NCBI RefSeq assembly: GCF_030704205.1
Contig: NZ_CP131913.1
Location: 1,302,001 to 1,366,000, forward strand
Source: Halomonas alkalicola
GTDB lineage: Bacteria > Pseudomonadota > Gammaproteobacteria > Pseudomonadales > Halomonadaceae
Length of the DNA stretch: 64,000 nt
Reading direction: 5' to 3'
In this document: positions 46,170 through 56,526 of the stretch, in pieces
How the letters are laid out: each line of letters opens with the position of its first letter
Numbering within the stretch: the stretch's first letter is position 1
Made by a program: the position numbers and the translations under genes
Notes under the pieces: generated by a model
The model's input: the letters and a program-made list of their open reading frames with translations, nothing else
The model's database searches: none
Told to the model about the DNA's origin: nothing

Positions 46170-49101
46170 ACTCCGGGATCTTGCCGAAGGGGTCCAGCGC
46201 CGGGTTGGTGAGCAGGTTGGCCGCCGCCTCCACGTAGGCGAAGGGCACGAAGACCATGCCGTCGGGCATCCCCGGGTCGACCCGGGCCGTCAGGGTGATC
46301 TCGCCGCGGCGGGTGGCGATGGTGATCTCCTCCCCCGGCGCCACCCCGAGGCGGTTGAGCTCCCCGGAGGAGAGGCTGGCCGTCGCCTCGGGCTCCAGGG
46401 CGTCGAGCACGCTGGCGCGGCGGGTCATGGCGCCGGTATGCCAGTGCTCCAGCAGCCGCCCGGTGGTGAGCACCGTGGGGTAGGCGTCGTCCACTGGCTC
46501 GTCCGGCGGCAGCGGCCGGGTGGGAGCGAACTTCGCCCGTCCGCCGGCCCGCGGGAAAGCATCCGTGAACACCACGTCCTGGCCCGGGGCATCCTCGGCG
46601 GGGCACGGATAGGTCACCGAGCCCTCGCGCTCCAGACGCTCCCAGGAGATATGATCGAGCGAGTGCATGCCGCGCTTCATCTCGGCAAACACCTCGCTCG
46701 GGTGGGCGTAGTCCCAGGCCAGGCCGAAGCGCCGGGCGATCTCCTGGATGATCCACCAGTCGGGCCTCGCCTCCCCCGGCGGCGCCACGGCGGCGCGGCC
46801 CAACTGCACCTGGCGGTTGGTGTTGGTCACCGTGCCCTCCTTCTCCGGCCAGGCGGTGGCCGGCAGGATGACATCGGCAAACTGGGCGGTCTCGGTGACG
46901 AACAGATCCTGCACCACCAGGTGCTCCAGGGCCGCCAGGGCCTGGCAGGCATGGTTCAGGTCAGGGTCTGACATGGCGGGGTTCTCGCCGAGGATATACA
47001 TGCCGCGGATCCGGCCGGCGAGGATGGCGTCCATGATCTCCACCACGGTGAGCCCAGGCTCGGGGTCGAGCTCGGCGCCCCAGAGCTCCTCGAAGGCGGC
47101 GCGCAGCTGGGCGTCGCCCACCGGCTGGTAGTCAGGCAACACCATGGGGATCAGGCCGGCATCCGAGGCACCCTGGACGTTGTTCTGGCCGCGCAGCGGG
47201 TGCAGGCCGGTGCCGGGGCGCCCGGTCTGGCCGCAGGCCAGCGCCAGCGAGATCAGGCAGCGGGCGTTGTCGGTGCCGTGGACGTGCTGGGAGATGCCCA
47301 TGCCCCAGAAGATCATCGCTCGCTCGGCGGTGGCATAGGCGCGGGCGATCTCGCGGATGGCCTCGGGGGCCACGCCGCACAGGCCGCTCATCGCCTCGGG
47401 GGTCATGTCCACCACGCTTTGCTTGAGCGCCGCGAAGCCCTCGGTATGGGCGTCGATATAGGCCGGGTCATACAGGCCTTCACTGACGATGACGTTGAGC
47501 ATGGCGTTGTAGAGCGCCACGTCGCCGCCGGGGGAGAAGCGCACGCTGCGCCAGGCGTAGGCGTCCAGCGCCTGGCCGCGGGGGTCGAGGATGATCAGCC
47601 GGGTGCCGTTTCTCGCCGCCTGCTTGAAGTAGGTGGCCGCCACCGGGTGGTTCACCGCCGGGTTGCAGCCGGTGAGGAGCACCACGTCAGCCTCGAGCGC
47701 CTGCATGAACGACGCCGTCACCGCGCCGGAGCCCAGGCACTCCATCAGTGCGGCCACCGAACTGGCATGACAGAGCCGGGTGCAGTGGTCCACGTGGTTG
47801 GAGCCGAAGCCGGTACGCACCAGCTTCTGGAAGAGCCAGGCCTCCTCGTTGGAACACTTGGCGCTGCCGAAGCCGGCCAGCGCCCCGGGGCCGTGGGCCG
47901 CCTTGAGGTCGACGAGCCCGGTGGCGGCCATCTCCAGCGCCTCCTCCCAGCTCGCTTCAAAGAAGTGGGTCAGCGGCCTTGCCGGATCGAAGTCGGGATC
48001 GAGCCCCTTGGCCACGCCGGGCCGGCGGATCAGCGGCCTGGTCAGGCGTGCCGGGTGATTGGGGTAGTCGAAGCCGAAGCGCCCCTTGACGCACAGCCGC
48101 CCCTGGTTGGCGGGGCCGTCCCGGCCCTCGACGAAGAGAATGCGCCCAGGCCCCGGAGCTGTTCCGGCGACAGGACTGCGGGGAGGCGCTACAAGTCCTT
48201 CCATGGAGGCTACCTCGGCCATCCCTGGCCCTCGGACCTCCCCTTCGTCCTGCCCCCGGCGCTCCTCGACGTGTGGTACGTCATCCTTCACATGGTAGGT
48301 AAGCTGGCAGCCCACCCCGCAGTAGGGGCAGACGGAATCCACGGCGCGGTCGGCCACGGCGGAGTCGCCGCGGCCCGCCTCGTCGATCAGGGTCGCCGGC
48401 ATCAGCGCCCCGGTGGGGCAGGCCTGGACGCACTCGCCGCAGGCCACGCAGGTGCTCTCCCCCATGGGGTCGTCGAAGTCGAAGACGATCTTCGCCGCCG
48501 CACCGCGATGGGCCAGGCCGATGACGTCGTTGCCCTGCACCTCGCGGCAGGCGCGCACGCAGAGCCCGCACTCGATGCAGGCGTCGAGGTTGACGTTCAT
48601 CGCGGTATGGGAGGCATCCTGGAAGCGCTGCGCCTCCCGCGGGCGCACATGGTGAACGGTGGGCGCGGCGCGCTCGTCGCGTTCCGGCAGCCGCTCGCTC
48701 ACCGCCGTGGCATCGATGGCCAGCGCCTCGGCCATGGCCCAGAGATGGCTGGCGCGGTCGGGGCTCGCCTTCCGCTCGGGCTGGTCGGCGAGCAGCAGTT
48801 CCAGCACGGACTCCCGCGCCTCGCGGGCGCGCTCGGAGCTCGCACTCCTCACCACCATGCCGGGGGCCGCCTCGCGGAGGCAGCTGGCCGCCAGCACCCG
48901 CTCCCCCTCGATCTCCACCATGCAGGCGCGGCAGTTGCCGTCGGCCCGATAGCCCGGGGCGTCCTTGAAGCAGAGATGGGGAATGGTCTCGCCAAAGCGT
49001 CTGGCCACCTGCCAGAGGGTCTCGCCGGGACGGGCGCTCACCTCGACGCCGTCCAGGGTCAGGATAAAGGTCTCGGGGTTCGGGGTCTGCGTGGTCTGCA
49101 T
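46129..49101 (-). CDS. NAD-linked formate dehydrogenase, molybdenum subunit (FdsA-like)
   Basis: 990 residues. It has an N-terminal [2Fe-2S] ferredoxin domain, a 4Fe-4S ferredoxin pair (CIECGLCVRAC; CVACGECVQACP) and the Mo-bis-MGD catalytic domain with its 4Fe-4S Cys cluster (CPYCGVGC at 258-265 and Cys337). The likely Mo-ligand Cys444-His445 is in TRLCHASSV, so it is a Cys-type enzyme. It oxidises formate to CO2. An extra ~46 residues (about 274-319) sit between the third and fourth cluster cysteines (see findings). It follows fdsB by 11 bases and overlaps the DMT gene. Confidence 0.92.
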   Translation of the reverse strand: MQTTQTPNPETFILTLDGVEVSARPGETLWQVARRFGETIPHLCFKDAPGYRADGNCRACMVEIEGERVLAASCLREAAPGMVVRSASSERAREARESVLELLLADQPERKASPDRASHLWAMAEALAIDATAVSERLPERDERAAPTVHHVRPREAQRFQDASHTAMNVNLDACIECGLCVRACREVQGNDVIGLAHRGAAAKIVFDFDDPMGESTCVACGECVQACPTGALMPATLIDEAGRGDSAVADRAVDSVCPYCGVGCQLTYHVKDDVPHVEERRGQDEGEVRGPGMAEVASMEGLVAPPRSPVAGTAPGPGRILFVEGRDGPANQGRLCVKGRFGFDYPNHPARLTRPLIRRPGVAKGLDPDFDPARPLTHFFEASWEEALEMAATGLVDLKAAHGPGALAGFGSAKCSNEEAWLFQKLVRTGFGSNHVDHCTRLCHASSVAALMECLGSGAVTASFMQALEADVVLLTGCNPAVNHPVAATYFKQAARNGTRLIILDPRGQALDAYAWRSVRFSPGGDVALYNAMLNVIVSEGLYDPAYIDAHTEGFAALKQSVVDMTPEAMSGLCGVAPEAIREIARAYATAERAMIFWGMGISQHVHGTDNARCLISLALACGQTGRPGTGLHPLRGQNNVQGASDAGLIPMVLPDYQPVGDAQLRAAFEELWGAELDPEPGLTVVEIMDAILAGRIRGMYILGENPAMSDPDLNHACQALAALEHLVVQDLFVTETAQFADVILPATAWPEKEGTVTNTNRQVQLGRAAVAPPGEARPDWWIIQEIARRFGLAWDYAHPSEVFAEMKRGMHSLDHISWERLEREGSVTYPCPAEDAPGQDVVFTDAFPRAGGRAKFAPTRPLPPDEPVDDAYPTVLTTGRLLEHWHTGAMTRRASVLDALEPEATASLSSGELNRLGVAPGEEITIATRRGEITLTARVDPGMPDGMVFVPFAYVEAAANLLTNPALDPFGKIPEFKYAACRLAKAAP
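48145..48282 (-). repeat. In-frame inserted segment in fdsA
   Basis: This part of the FdsA gene encodes a low-complexity run of about 46 residues (starting near VPHVEERRGQDEGEV) that is not part of the family. The + strand contains GCCATCCCTGGCCCTCGG and GGAGGCGCTACAAGTCC, a style I recall from dispersed intergenic elements in halomonads. A second copy was not found in this window. Confidence 0.5.
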
Positions 49102-49112
49102 GGTCTGCCTCC

Positions 49113-50837
49113 CTACCCTTTCACGATGAGGTTCTGAGCTTCGAGCTCGCCGCGGAAGTCGCGCAGCAGGCTCAGCACCGGATTGGGCGCCGCCTGGCCC
49201 AGGCCGCAGATGGAGGCGTCCATCATCACCCGGGCGAGGCGCTCGAGCGCCTGGACGTCCCAGGCGTCACGCTCGAGCAGGGTCAGCATCTTCTCGGTGC
49301 CCACCCGGCAAGGGGTGCACTGACCGCAGGATTCGTCGGCGAAGAAGGCCAGCAAATTGGCGGCCACCGCACGCAGATCGTCCTGGTCCGAGAGCACGAT
49401 GATCGCCGCCGAGCCGATAAAGCAGCCGTGCGCCTGGAGCGTATCGAAGTCCAGCGGGATATCCGCCTTGCCGGCCGGGAGTATTCCGCCGGAGGCGCCA
49501 CCGGGCAGGTAGCCGGCGAGGCGGTGCCCCTCGGCCATGCCGCCGCAGTACTCCTCGAGCAGCTCGGCCAGGGTGATGCCGGCGGGGGCCAGGTGCACCC
49601 CGGGCCGCTTGACCCGGCCGGAGACCGAGAAGCTGCGCAGCCCCTTGCGCCCGTGCCGGCCCTGGCCCTGGCCGGCGAACCAGTCGGCGCCCTTCTCGTG
49701 GATCAGCGGGATCCAGTAGACCGTCTCGACGTTGTTGACCAGGGTCGGCCGACCGAAGAGCCCCCGCTGGGCCACGAAGGGGGGCCGGTGGCGCGGCTTG
49801 CCGGGCTTGCCCTCCAGGGACTCGATCAGCGCCGACTCCTCGCCGCAGATGTAGGCGCCGGCGCCGCGGCGCAGCACCACGAAGCCGGGGGCGACCAGGC
49901 TCGCGGCCTCGAGCTCGGCGATCGCCTCGGTGAGCACACGGTGCAGCCCGGGATATTCATCGCGCAGGTAGATGTAGAGCGCGCGGGCCTCCACCGCCCA
50001 GGCGCTGACCAGGGCCCCCTCCAGGAAGCGGTGCGGCTCACGTTCGAGATAGAAGCGGTCCTTGAAGGTGCCGGGCTCGCCCTCGTCGGCGTTGATCACC
50101 GCGTAGCGGGGGCCGGGCTCGGCGCGCACCGCCTGCCACTTCTTGAAGGTGGGGAAGCCCGCCCCGCCAAGGCCGCGCAGGCCGGCGCGCTCGAGCTCAT
50201 CGATCAGCACCTCGACGCCCACCTCGCCGGCGCGACACCGGGTCAGCAGCGAGTAGCCGCCACCGACGCGGTAGTCGGCCAGGCGCTGCCAGAGGATCGC
50301 CTCGGGATGGGTGTGGCCGGTATCCACCACCGCCTCGACCCCCTCCGGGGTGGCGTAGAGCAGGTGATGATGGCCCACCTCGACCACCGGGGCGGTGTCG
50401 CAGCGTCCCATGCAGGGGGCACGCACCACCCGCACCCGCTCCGGGTCGAGGCCCGCCGCCAGCCGTTGGCGCAGGGCCTCGGCGCCGGCCAACTGGCAGG
50501 AGAGCGAATCGCAGACCCGCACGGTGACCTCCGGCGGCGGGGCCTCGCCGTCGTGGACCACGTCGAAGTGGGCATAGAAGGTGGCCGTCTCGTAGATGGC
50601 CGCCATGGGCAGGTTCATGTAGGCGGCCAGCGCCCTGAGCTCCACCAGGGAGAGGTGACCGTGGGCATCCTGGATGGCGTGCAGGTGCTCGATCAGCCTG
50701 TCGCGACGGCGCAGCTCCGGCGCCTCACTCTCGTCGCCGAGCAGCACGCGCAGGGCGGCCAGCGCCACCGGCGCCAGTTCACGGCCGCGGGTCTTGCCGC
50801 GCAGGCGGCGCTTGGGCGTGGCGGTCGATTCGGTCAT
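49113..50837 (-). CDS. NAD-linked formate dehydrogenase, FMN/NADH subunit (FdsGB fusion)
   Basis: 574 residues joining a NuoE/FdsG-like [2Fe-2S] domain (VCDSLSCQLAGAE and APCMGRCDTAP) to a NuoF/FdsB domain: GLGGAGFPTFKKW and GAGAYICGEESALIESLEGK bind FMN and NADH, and SCGQCTPCRVG plus ICGLGQAAP carry a 4Fe-4S cluster. It hands formate electrons from FdsA to NAD+. The start ATG follows GGGAGTCCGCC. The IS1182-like element ends 33 bases upstream of the start codon, so the natural upstream context is lost. Confidence 0.93.
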   Translation of the reverse strand: MTESTATPKRRLRGKTRGRELAPVALAALRVLLGDESEAPELRRRDRLIEHLHAIQDAHGHLSLVELRALAAYMNLPMAAIYETATFYAHFDVVHDGEAPPPEVTVRVCDSLSCQLAGAEALRQRLAAGLDPERVRVVRAPCMGRCDTAPVVEVGHHHLLYATPEGVEAVVDTGHTHPEAILWQRLADYRVGGGYSLLTRCRAGEVGVEVLIDELERAGLRGLGGAGFPTFKKWQAVRAEPGPRYAVINADEGEPGTFKDRFYLEREPHRFLEGALVSAWAVEARALYIYLRDEYPGLHRVLTEAIAELEAASLVAPGFVVLRRGAGAYICGEESALIESLEGKPGKPRHRPPFVAQRGLFGRPTLVNNVETVYWIPLIHEKGADWFAGQGQGRHGRKGLRSFSVSGRVKRPGVHLAPAGITLAELLEEYCGGMAEGHRLAGYLPGGASGGILPAGKADIPLDFDTLQAHGCFIGSAAIIVLSDQDDLRAVAANLLAFFADESCGQCTPCRVGTEKMLTLLERDAWDVQALERLARVMMDASICGLGQAAPNPVLSLLRDFRGELEAQNLIVKG

Positions 50838-50869
50838 GGCGGACTCCCGGAGTCGGCGGGCAGACGAGG

Positions 50870-52466
50870 CTAGCAGTCTGTCGGTTTAGAGGGCATGAAG
50901 CGTAGAAGCAACGTCCCCTCTCTGGTTTCTTCGCAGGGTAGTCGGTCATGTGGCGGGAGAGTCGCTGTTGGCCCTCCCTGCCTCGCCTTGCACCGCTCCT
51001 GACCCCGGTGACGCGCTACCCGGTGAGGGATCTCCCCTCATCCGGCAGCCAGGCGGTGCATTCGCTTGATGTTCCAGGCCAGGGTGGCCAGTCGCCACTC
51101 GCCGCTGACCTTGTCCAGGCCACGCAGCGAGAACTGCCGGAACCCCATCACGTGCTTGATGATGCCGAAGACCGGTTCCACCGTATGCTTGCGCAGCGCA
51201 TACAGGGCGCGTCCCGCCCGGGTCTTCAGGCGGTGCGCCATCTGCTCGACGGGATCCTCACTCGCCGGGGCGGGCGGATCCGCCGCGAAGCGCTCGAACA
51301 CGGGGAGATGATGGACATCGCGCTTCATGGCCAGCAGCGGTTCGATGCCATGGGCCTGGCAGGCATCGACATTGGCCGCACTGAAGTAGCCCGTGTCGGC
51401 CAGCAGGCAACTGGGGCGCCCCAACGCCTCGGGGTAGCCCTGCCATGCGGTCAGTAACGGCATGACCTGCTGCTTGTCGTTGGTCGCCTGGGTGACATGC
51501 ACGTGGGTGACCAGCAGGGTGTCGGTATCGACGGCCGCCTGGGCGTTGTAGCACTGATCGAAGGCCTTGCCGGTGACCGGCATGATGCGTGATTGTGGGT
51601 CGGTGAGGTTGACCTGATCCTTGTCGCGGGGGCCGCCCGTCGGTGGCTCGGGATCCCGCCCCCGAGGCGTCTTGCCGGCCTTCCGCTGCGCCTCACGGCG
51701 CGCCACCTTTTCCTGGTAGGCGGCTTGTTCGACGGCGTCTCGCTCCTCGGCCCGCGCCTCGATCTTGGCCTTGGCCTCGGCGATCGCCGCCAGGCGCTGT
51801 TCGCGACGGGCAATCTCCGCCCGGGATGTCCATGCCATCGGCGGCGTCATCCCGATCCGCGGACTCGGCCCGTTGGGTCAGCGCCTTCACCTCGGCCTTG
51901 AACTGAGCCTCCAGCTTCTTGGCATGGCCGTACGACAGCGCCCTATGCTTGCTGGCGTTGGCCTTGAGCTTGGTGCCATCCAGCGCGATGGTGCCGAGCT
52001 TGAGCAGCTTCATCTCGCGGGCCAGCAAGAGCACCTGGACGAACAGTTTGCTCCAGTTCGGGCAGGAAGCGCCGCCGGAAGGTGGCCAGGGTGTCGTGGT
52101 CGGGATGGGTGTTGGCGGCCAGGTAGCGGAACGCCACCGAGTCATAGGTGGCCCGCTCGATCTTGCGGCTGGAATACACCCCGGTGGCATAGCCATAGAC
52201 CAGCAGACTCAGCAGCACCGCCGGGTGATGGGCCTTATGCCCCCGGCCGGCGTACCGCCGCGTCAACGCCGAGAGGTCCAGCTGCTCGACAACATCCACC
52301 ACGAAGCGCGCCGGGTGGTCATCGGGCAACCACTCGTCCACGGAAGGCGGCAGAAGATAATCGGTCTGGCGGTCAACGGGGATGAAGCGGCTCATGGCGA
52401 CGTTCCGGTGGTGGCGGCTGGAAGCGAGTATCTCACGACGTTATCGAAAACCCGACAGACTGCTAG
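50870..52466. mobile_element. IS1182-like insertion sequence between mtgA and fdsB
   Basis: About 1.6 kb, bounded by inverted repeats beginning CAGTCTGTCGG inside CTAG at both ends (50870-50884 and 52466-52451). CTAG may be the duplicated target or part of the end; it is a palindrome, so the two cannot be told apart. It holds one transposase reading frame broken by two single-base insertions, so the element is probably immobile on its own. The family is inferred from the transposase. Confidence 0.8.
51038..52395 (-). pseudogene. Frameshifted IS1182-family transposase
   Basis: The protein starts MSRFIPVDRQTDYLLPPSVDEWLPDDHPA and shows DGTKLKANASKHRALSYGHA and the C-terminal DTGYFSAANVDACQ and EPVFGIIKHVMGFRQF of IS1182/IS4-like DDE transposases. 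Two breaks split it: an extra base at about 52050 (GAG-C-AAA) and another at about 51821-51825 (in CCGGGCGG). Removing both gives one frame of 451 residues. The DNA is 1358 bases, two more than that frame. Confidence 0.85.
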
Positions 52467-53200
52467 AGTCTTTCAAGATAGGCCGGCCCGCCCAGGTTGT
52501 TCATCTGCTGGCGGATCCAGGCGCTGCGCCGCTCCACGTGAGGGCTGGGGCGCGCCGCATCCCAACCTCGCGGGTTGGGCAGGATGGCCGCCAGGCGGCT
52601 GGCCTGCACGGCCGTGAGCTGGCCGGCAGAGACCCCGAAGTAGTGCTGGGCCGCGGCCTCCAGGCCGAACACGCCGCTGTCCCATTCGGCGATGTTCAAA
52701 TAGACCTCGAGGATGCGCTGCTTGGGCCACAGGGTCTCGATCAGCAGGGTGAACCACGCCTCCAGTCCCTTGCGCGCCCAGCTGCGCCCGGTCCACAGGA
52801 AGAGGTTCTTGGCGGTCTGCTGGCTCAGGGTGCTGGCCCCTCGCAGGCGCCCTCCGGCGCGATTGGATTCCCAGGCTCGACGCATCTCCACCAGGTCGAA
52901 GCCGCGATGTTCGGGAAAGCGCTGGTCCTCGGCGGCGATCACCGCCAGCTTGGCGTGGTCGGAGAGCGCCTCCCAGGGGCGCCACTGGTGGCGAAGCTCG
53001 ATGGGCTCCCGGGAGATCCAGGACTGCACCTTGCGCTCCACCATCACCATGGAACCGAACACCGGCACCTGGCGAAACAGCAGCACCAGCAGTACCGAGA
53101 GCACCACGAAGCCCAGCACGACGCGCCACAGCCAGCCCCACAGCCGGCGGCCCCATGCCCTGCCCATTCCTCTTCTCACTATCGCTCGACCCACGACCAC
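52463..53200 (-). CDS. mtgA: Monofunctional peptidoglycan transglycosylase MtgA
   Basis: 245 residues from the GTG at 53200, preceded by AGGGGCGA. An in-frame ATG at 53167 is an alternative with a poorly spaced ribosome site. One membrane anchor (about 25-45) is followed by the family-51 glycosyltransferase domain with EDQRFPEHRGFD and the RGASTLSQQTAKNLFLW motif. It polymerises lipid II into glycan strands in the periplasm. Its stop codon TAG lies in the CTAG at the IS boundary, so the element inserted exactly at the end of the gene. Confidence 0.93.
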   Translation of the reverse strand: MVVGRAIVRRGMGRAWGRRLWGWLWRVVLGFVVLSVLLVLLFRQVPVFGSMVMVERKVQSWISREPIELRHQWRPWEALSDHAKLAVIAAEDQRFPEHRGFDLVEMRRAWESNRAGGRLRGASTLSQQTAKNLFLWTGRSWARKGLEAWFTLLIETLWPKQRILEVYLNIAEWDSGVFGLEAAAQHYFGVSAGQLTAVQASRLAAILPNPRGWDAARPSPHVERRSAWIRQQMNNLGGPAYLERL

Positions 53201-53301
53201 TCGCCCCTGCGAACCCGACGCCAGACGACCAGTATACGGGCTCGCATCGCGGCAAGGGAGGCGAGCGGCCGGCGCATCCTCAACGCGCCAGCCTCAACGC
53301 G

Positions 53302-54159
53302 CTAGAGATTCTTGTGCAGCCGTTCGGCGTGATAGCGCAGGTGATCCTCGATGAAGGAGGCGATGAAGTAGTAGCTGTGATCGTAGCCGGGCTGCCGACG
53401 CAGGGTGAGCGGGTGGTCGTGCTCGGCGCACACCGCCTCCAGCCGCTCGGGCCTGAGCTGCTCGTCGAGGAAGTCGTCGGCCTCGCCCTGGTCGATGAAC
53501 AGCGGCTGGCGGGAGGCACCGCGGGCCACCAGCTCGCAGGCGTCGTACTGGGTCCACTTGCCGCGGTCCTCGCCCAGGTAGCCACCGAAGGCCTTCTGGC
53601 CCCAGGGGCAGTCGGACGGGTTGACGATGGGGGCGAAGGCCGATACCGAGCGGTAGTGGCCGGGCCGACGCAGGGCCATGATCAGCGCCCCATGGCCCCC
53701 CATGGAGTGGCCGCTGATGGACTCGCGACCGTTCACCGGGAAGTGCTGGCGCACCACCGAAGGGAGCTCCTCGGTAACGTAGTCGTACATGCGGTAGTGC
53801 TTCTTCCAGGGCGCCTGGGTGGCGTTGACGTAGAAGCCGGCGCCGGAACCGAAGTCGTAGCTGTCGTGCTCGCCGGGCAGGTCGGTGCCCCGGGGGCTGG
53901 TGTCGGGGCAGATGATGGCGATACCCAGCTCCGCCGCCAGGCGATGGGCGCCGGCCTTCTGCATGAAGTTCTCGTCGGTGCAGGTGAGTCCGGAGAGCCA
54001 CCACAGCAGGGGCACCCGCTCGGCCTCGGCCTGGGGCGGCAGGTAGATGGCGAAGACCATCTCGCAGTCCAGCGCCCGGGAGCGGTGGCGATAGCGCTTG
54101 TGCCAGCCGCCGAAGCTCTTGTTGGCCGATACCAGCTCCAGGTTCTCGGTCATGGTCAT
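53302..54159 (-). CDS. fghA: S-formylglutathione hydrolase
   Basis: 285 residues, esterase D type alpha/beta-hydrolase. The nucleophile motif GHSMGGHGAL is at about 148-157, with the His near FIASFIEDHLRYH and the oxyanion region LLWWLSGLTCTDENF. It hydrolyses S-formylglutathione to formate and glutathione, the second step of formaldehyde detoxification. The ATG follows GGAGACCTCATC. It lies 78 bases downstream of adhC and precedes mtgA. Confidence 0.94.
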   Translation of the reverse strand: MTMTENLELVSANKSFGGWHKRYRHRSRALDCEMVFAIYLPPQAEAERVPLLWWLSGLTCTDENFMQKAGAHRLAAELGIAIICPDTSPRGTDLPGEHDSYDFGSGAGFYVNATQAPWKKHYRMYDYVTEELPSVVRQHFPVNGRESISGHSMGGHGALIMALRRPGHYRSVSAFAPIVNPSDCPWGQKAFGGYLGEDRGKWTQYDACELVARGASRQPLFIDQGEADDFLDEQLRPERLEAVCAEHDHPLTLRRQPGYDHSYYFIASFIEDHLRYHAERLHKNL

Positions 54160-54237
54160 GATGAGGTCTCCTGGCGGCCGGGATGCCTTTCCCGGCCGCT
54201 CCGCAAGGGGGTCAAGGGCGATACGACGCCTGGCGCG

Positions 54238-55455
<1,218 letters not shown>

Positions 55456-55471
55456 CAACGAGGAACCTGCC

Positions 55472-56419
55472 ATGCAGCGCTGGGATCGTATCGAAGCCTT
55501 CGTGGAAGTGGTGCGCCTGGGCACCTTCGCCGCCGCCGCCCGGGAGCTGTCCGTCTCGCCCTCCCACGTCAGCCGGCTTGTGGCCCAGCTCGAGCAGCAG
55601 CTCGGTACCGCCCTGCTCTACCGCACCACGCGCCAGATCCACCTGACCGACGACGACGAGGGACGACTCTACTTCACCCACTGCCGCCAGCTGTTCGACG
55701 GCTTCCGCGAGGCCGAGGCCGCCCTCAGCGACCTCCAGGAGCGCCCCCGCGGCCTGCTCAGCCTGACCTCGGCCACCACCTTCGGTGAGCGCTTCATCGC
55801 CCCGCTGGCCAACGCCTTCCTGCTCGAGCATCCGCGGCTGGAGGTGCGCATGCACTTCACCAACCGCCAGGTGGATATCATCGACGAGGGCTTCGATATC
55901 GCCATCCGCATGGGCAAGCTGGAGGACTCCACGCTGATCGCACGCCGCCTCTGCGAGCGGCGTGAATATGTGGTGGGGGCCCCAGCCTACTTCGCCCATG
56001 TCTCCCAACCCCACTCGCTGGCCGAGCTCTCCCGCCACCGCTGCCTGGTGGGCAGCCGGGACCACTGGCGCTTCGCCGTGGAGGGAGTGCGTCGCGAGGT
56101 GCGGGTGCCAGGCGTCTGGCGCGCCAACTCCGGTCCCGCCCTGCTCGACGCCGCGCTCAAGGGGCTGGGGCTGGCCCAGCTGCCCGACTACTACGTGGAC
56201 CCCTACCTCGCCAGCGGCGAGCTGATCTCGGTGCTCGACGCCTATCGCCATGACGATACTGCCGTCTGGGCGGTCTTTCCACGCCACCGCCAGCGCTCCC
56301 CAAAGGTAGGCCAGTTCATCGATCATCTGGTGGCGCATCTGCCCAGCAGCCTGCCAGGACGAACCGGCACCGGTGCGGGCAGCGGCGTGATGGCCTCGAG
56401 CTTTCTCTGGCACCGGTGA
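55472..56419 (+). CDS. LysR-family regulator divergent from adhC
   Basis: 315 residues. An N-terminal winged helix-turn-helix (about 1-60, GTFAAAARELSVSPSHVSRLVAQLE) is followed by the effector domain (about 90-295). It resembles the CrgA/AaeR-like group. A role in controlling adhC is inferred only from its divergent position and the 55434-55455 palindrome. It has a Pro/Gly-rich tail and is followed by a terminator of the opposite strand. Confidence 0.88.
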   Translation: MQRWDRIEAFVEVVRLGTFAAAARELSVSPSHVSRLVAQLEQQLGTALLYRTTRQIHLTDDDEGRLYFTHCRQLFDGFREAEAALSDLQERPRGLLSLTSATTFGERFIAPLANAFLLEHPRLEVRMHFTNRQVDIIDEGFDIAIRMGKLEDSTLIARRLCERREYVVGAPAYFAHVSQPHSLAELSRHRCLVGSRDHWRFAVEGVRREVRVPGVWRANSGPALLDAALKGLGLAQLPDYYVDPYLASGELISVLDAYRHDDTAVWAVFPRHRQRSPKVGQFIDHLVAHLPSSLPGRTGTGAGSGVMASSFLWHR

Positions 56420-56438
56420 GCGCCGCGCCAGGCGCATC

Positions 56439-56462
56439 AAAAAAGGCGCCCCGGGGGGCGCC
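56439..56462 (-). terminator. Terminator of the liv operon
   Basis: On the minus strand an 8-bp GC-rich stem (GGCGCCCC/GGGGCGCC) is followed by six T's (complement of the A's at 56439-56444). It lies 64 bases after the livM stop. Confidence 0.85.
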
Positions 56463-56526
56463 TGAAGGTAGAAGTGAAGAGTATGGTCGGGGCCTCGGCG
56501 TTGCGCGACCGGACGCCCCTTGCCGT

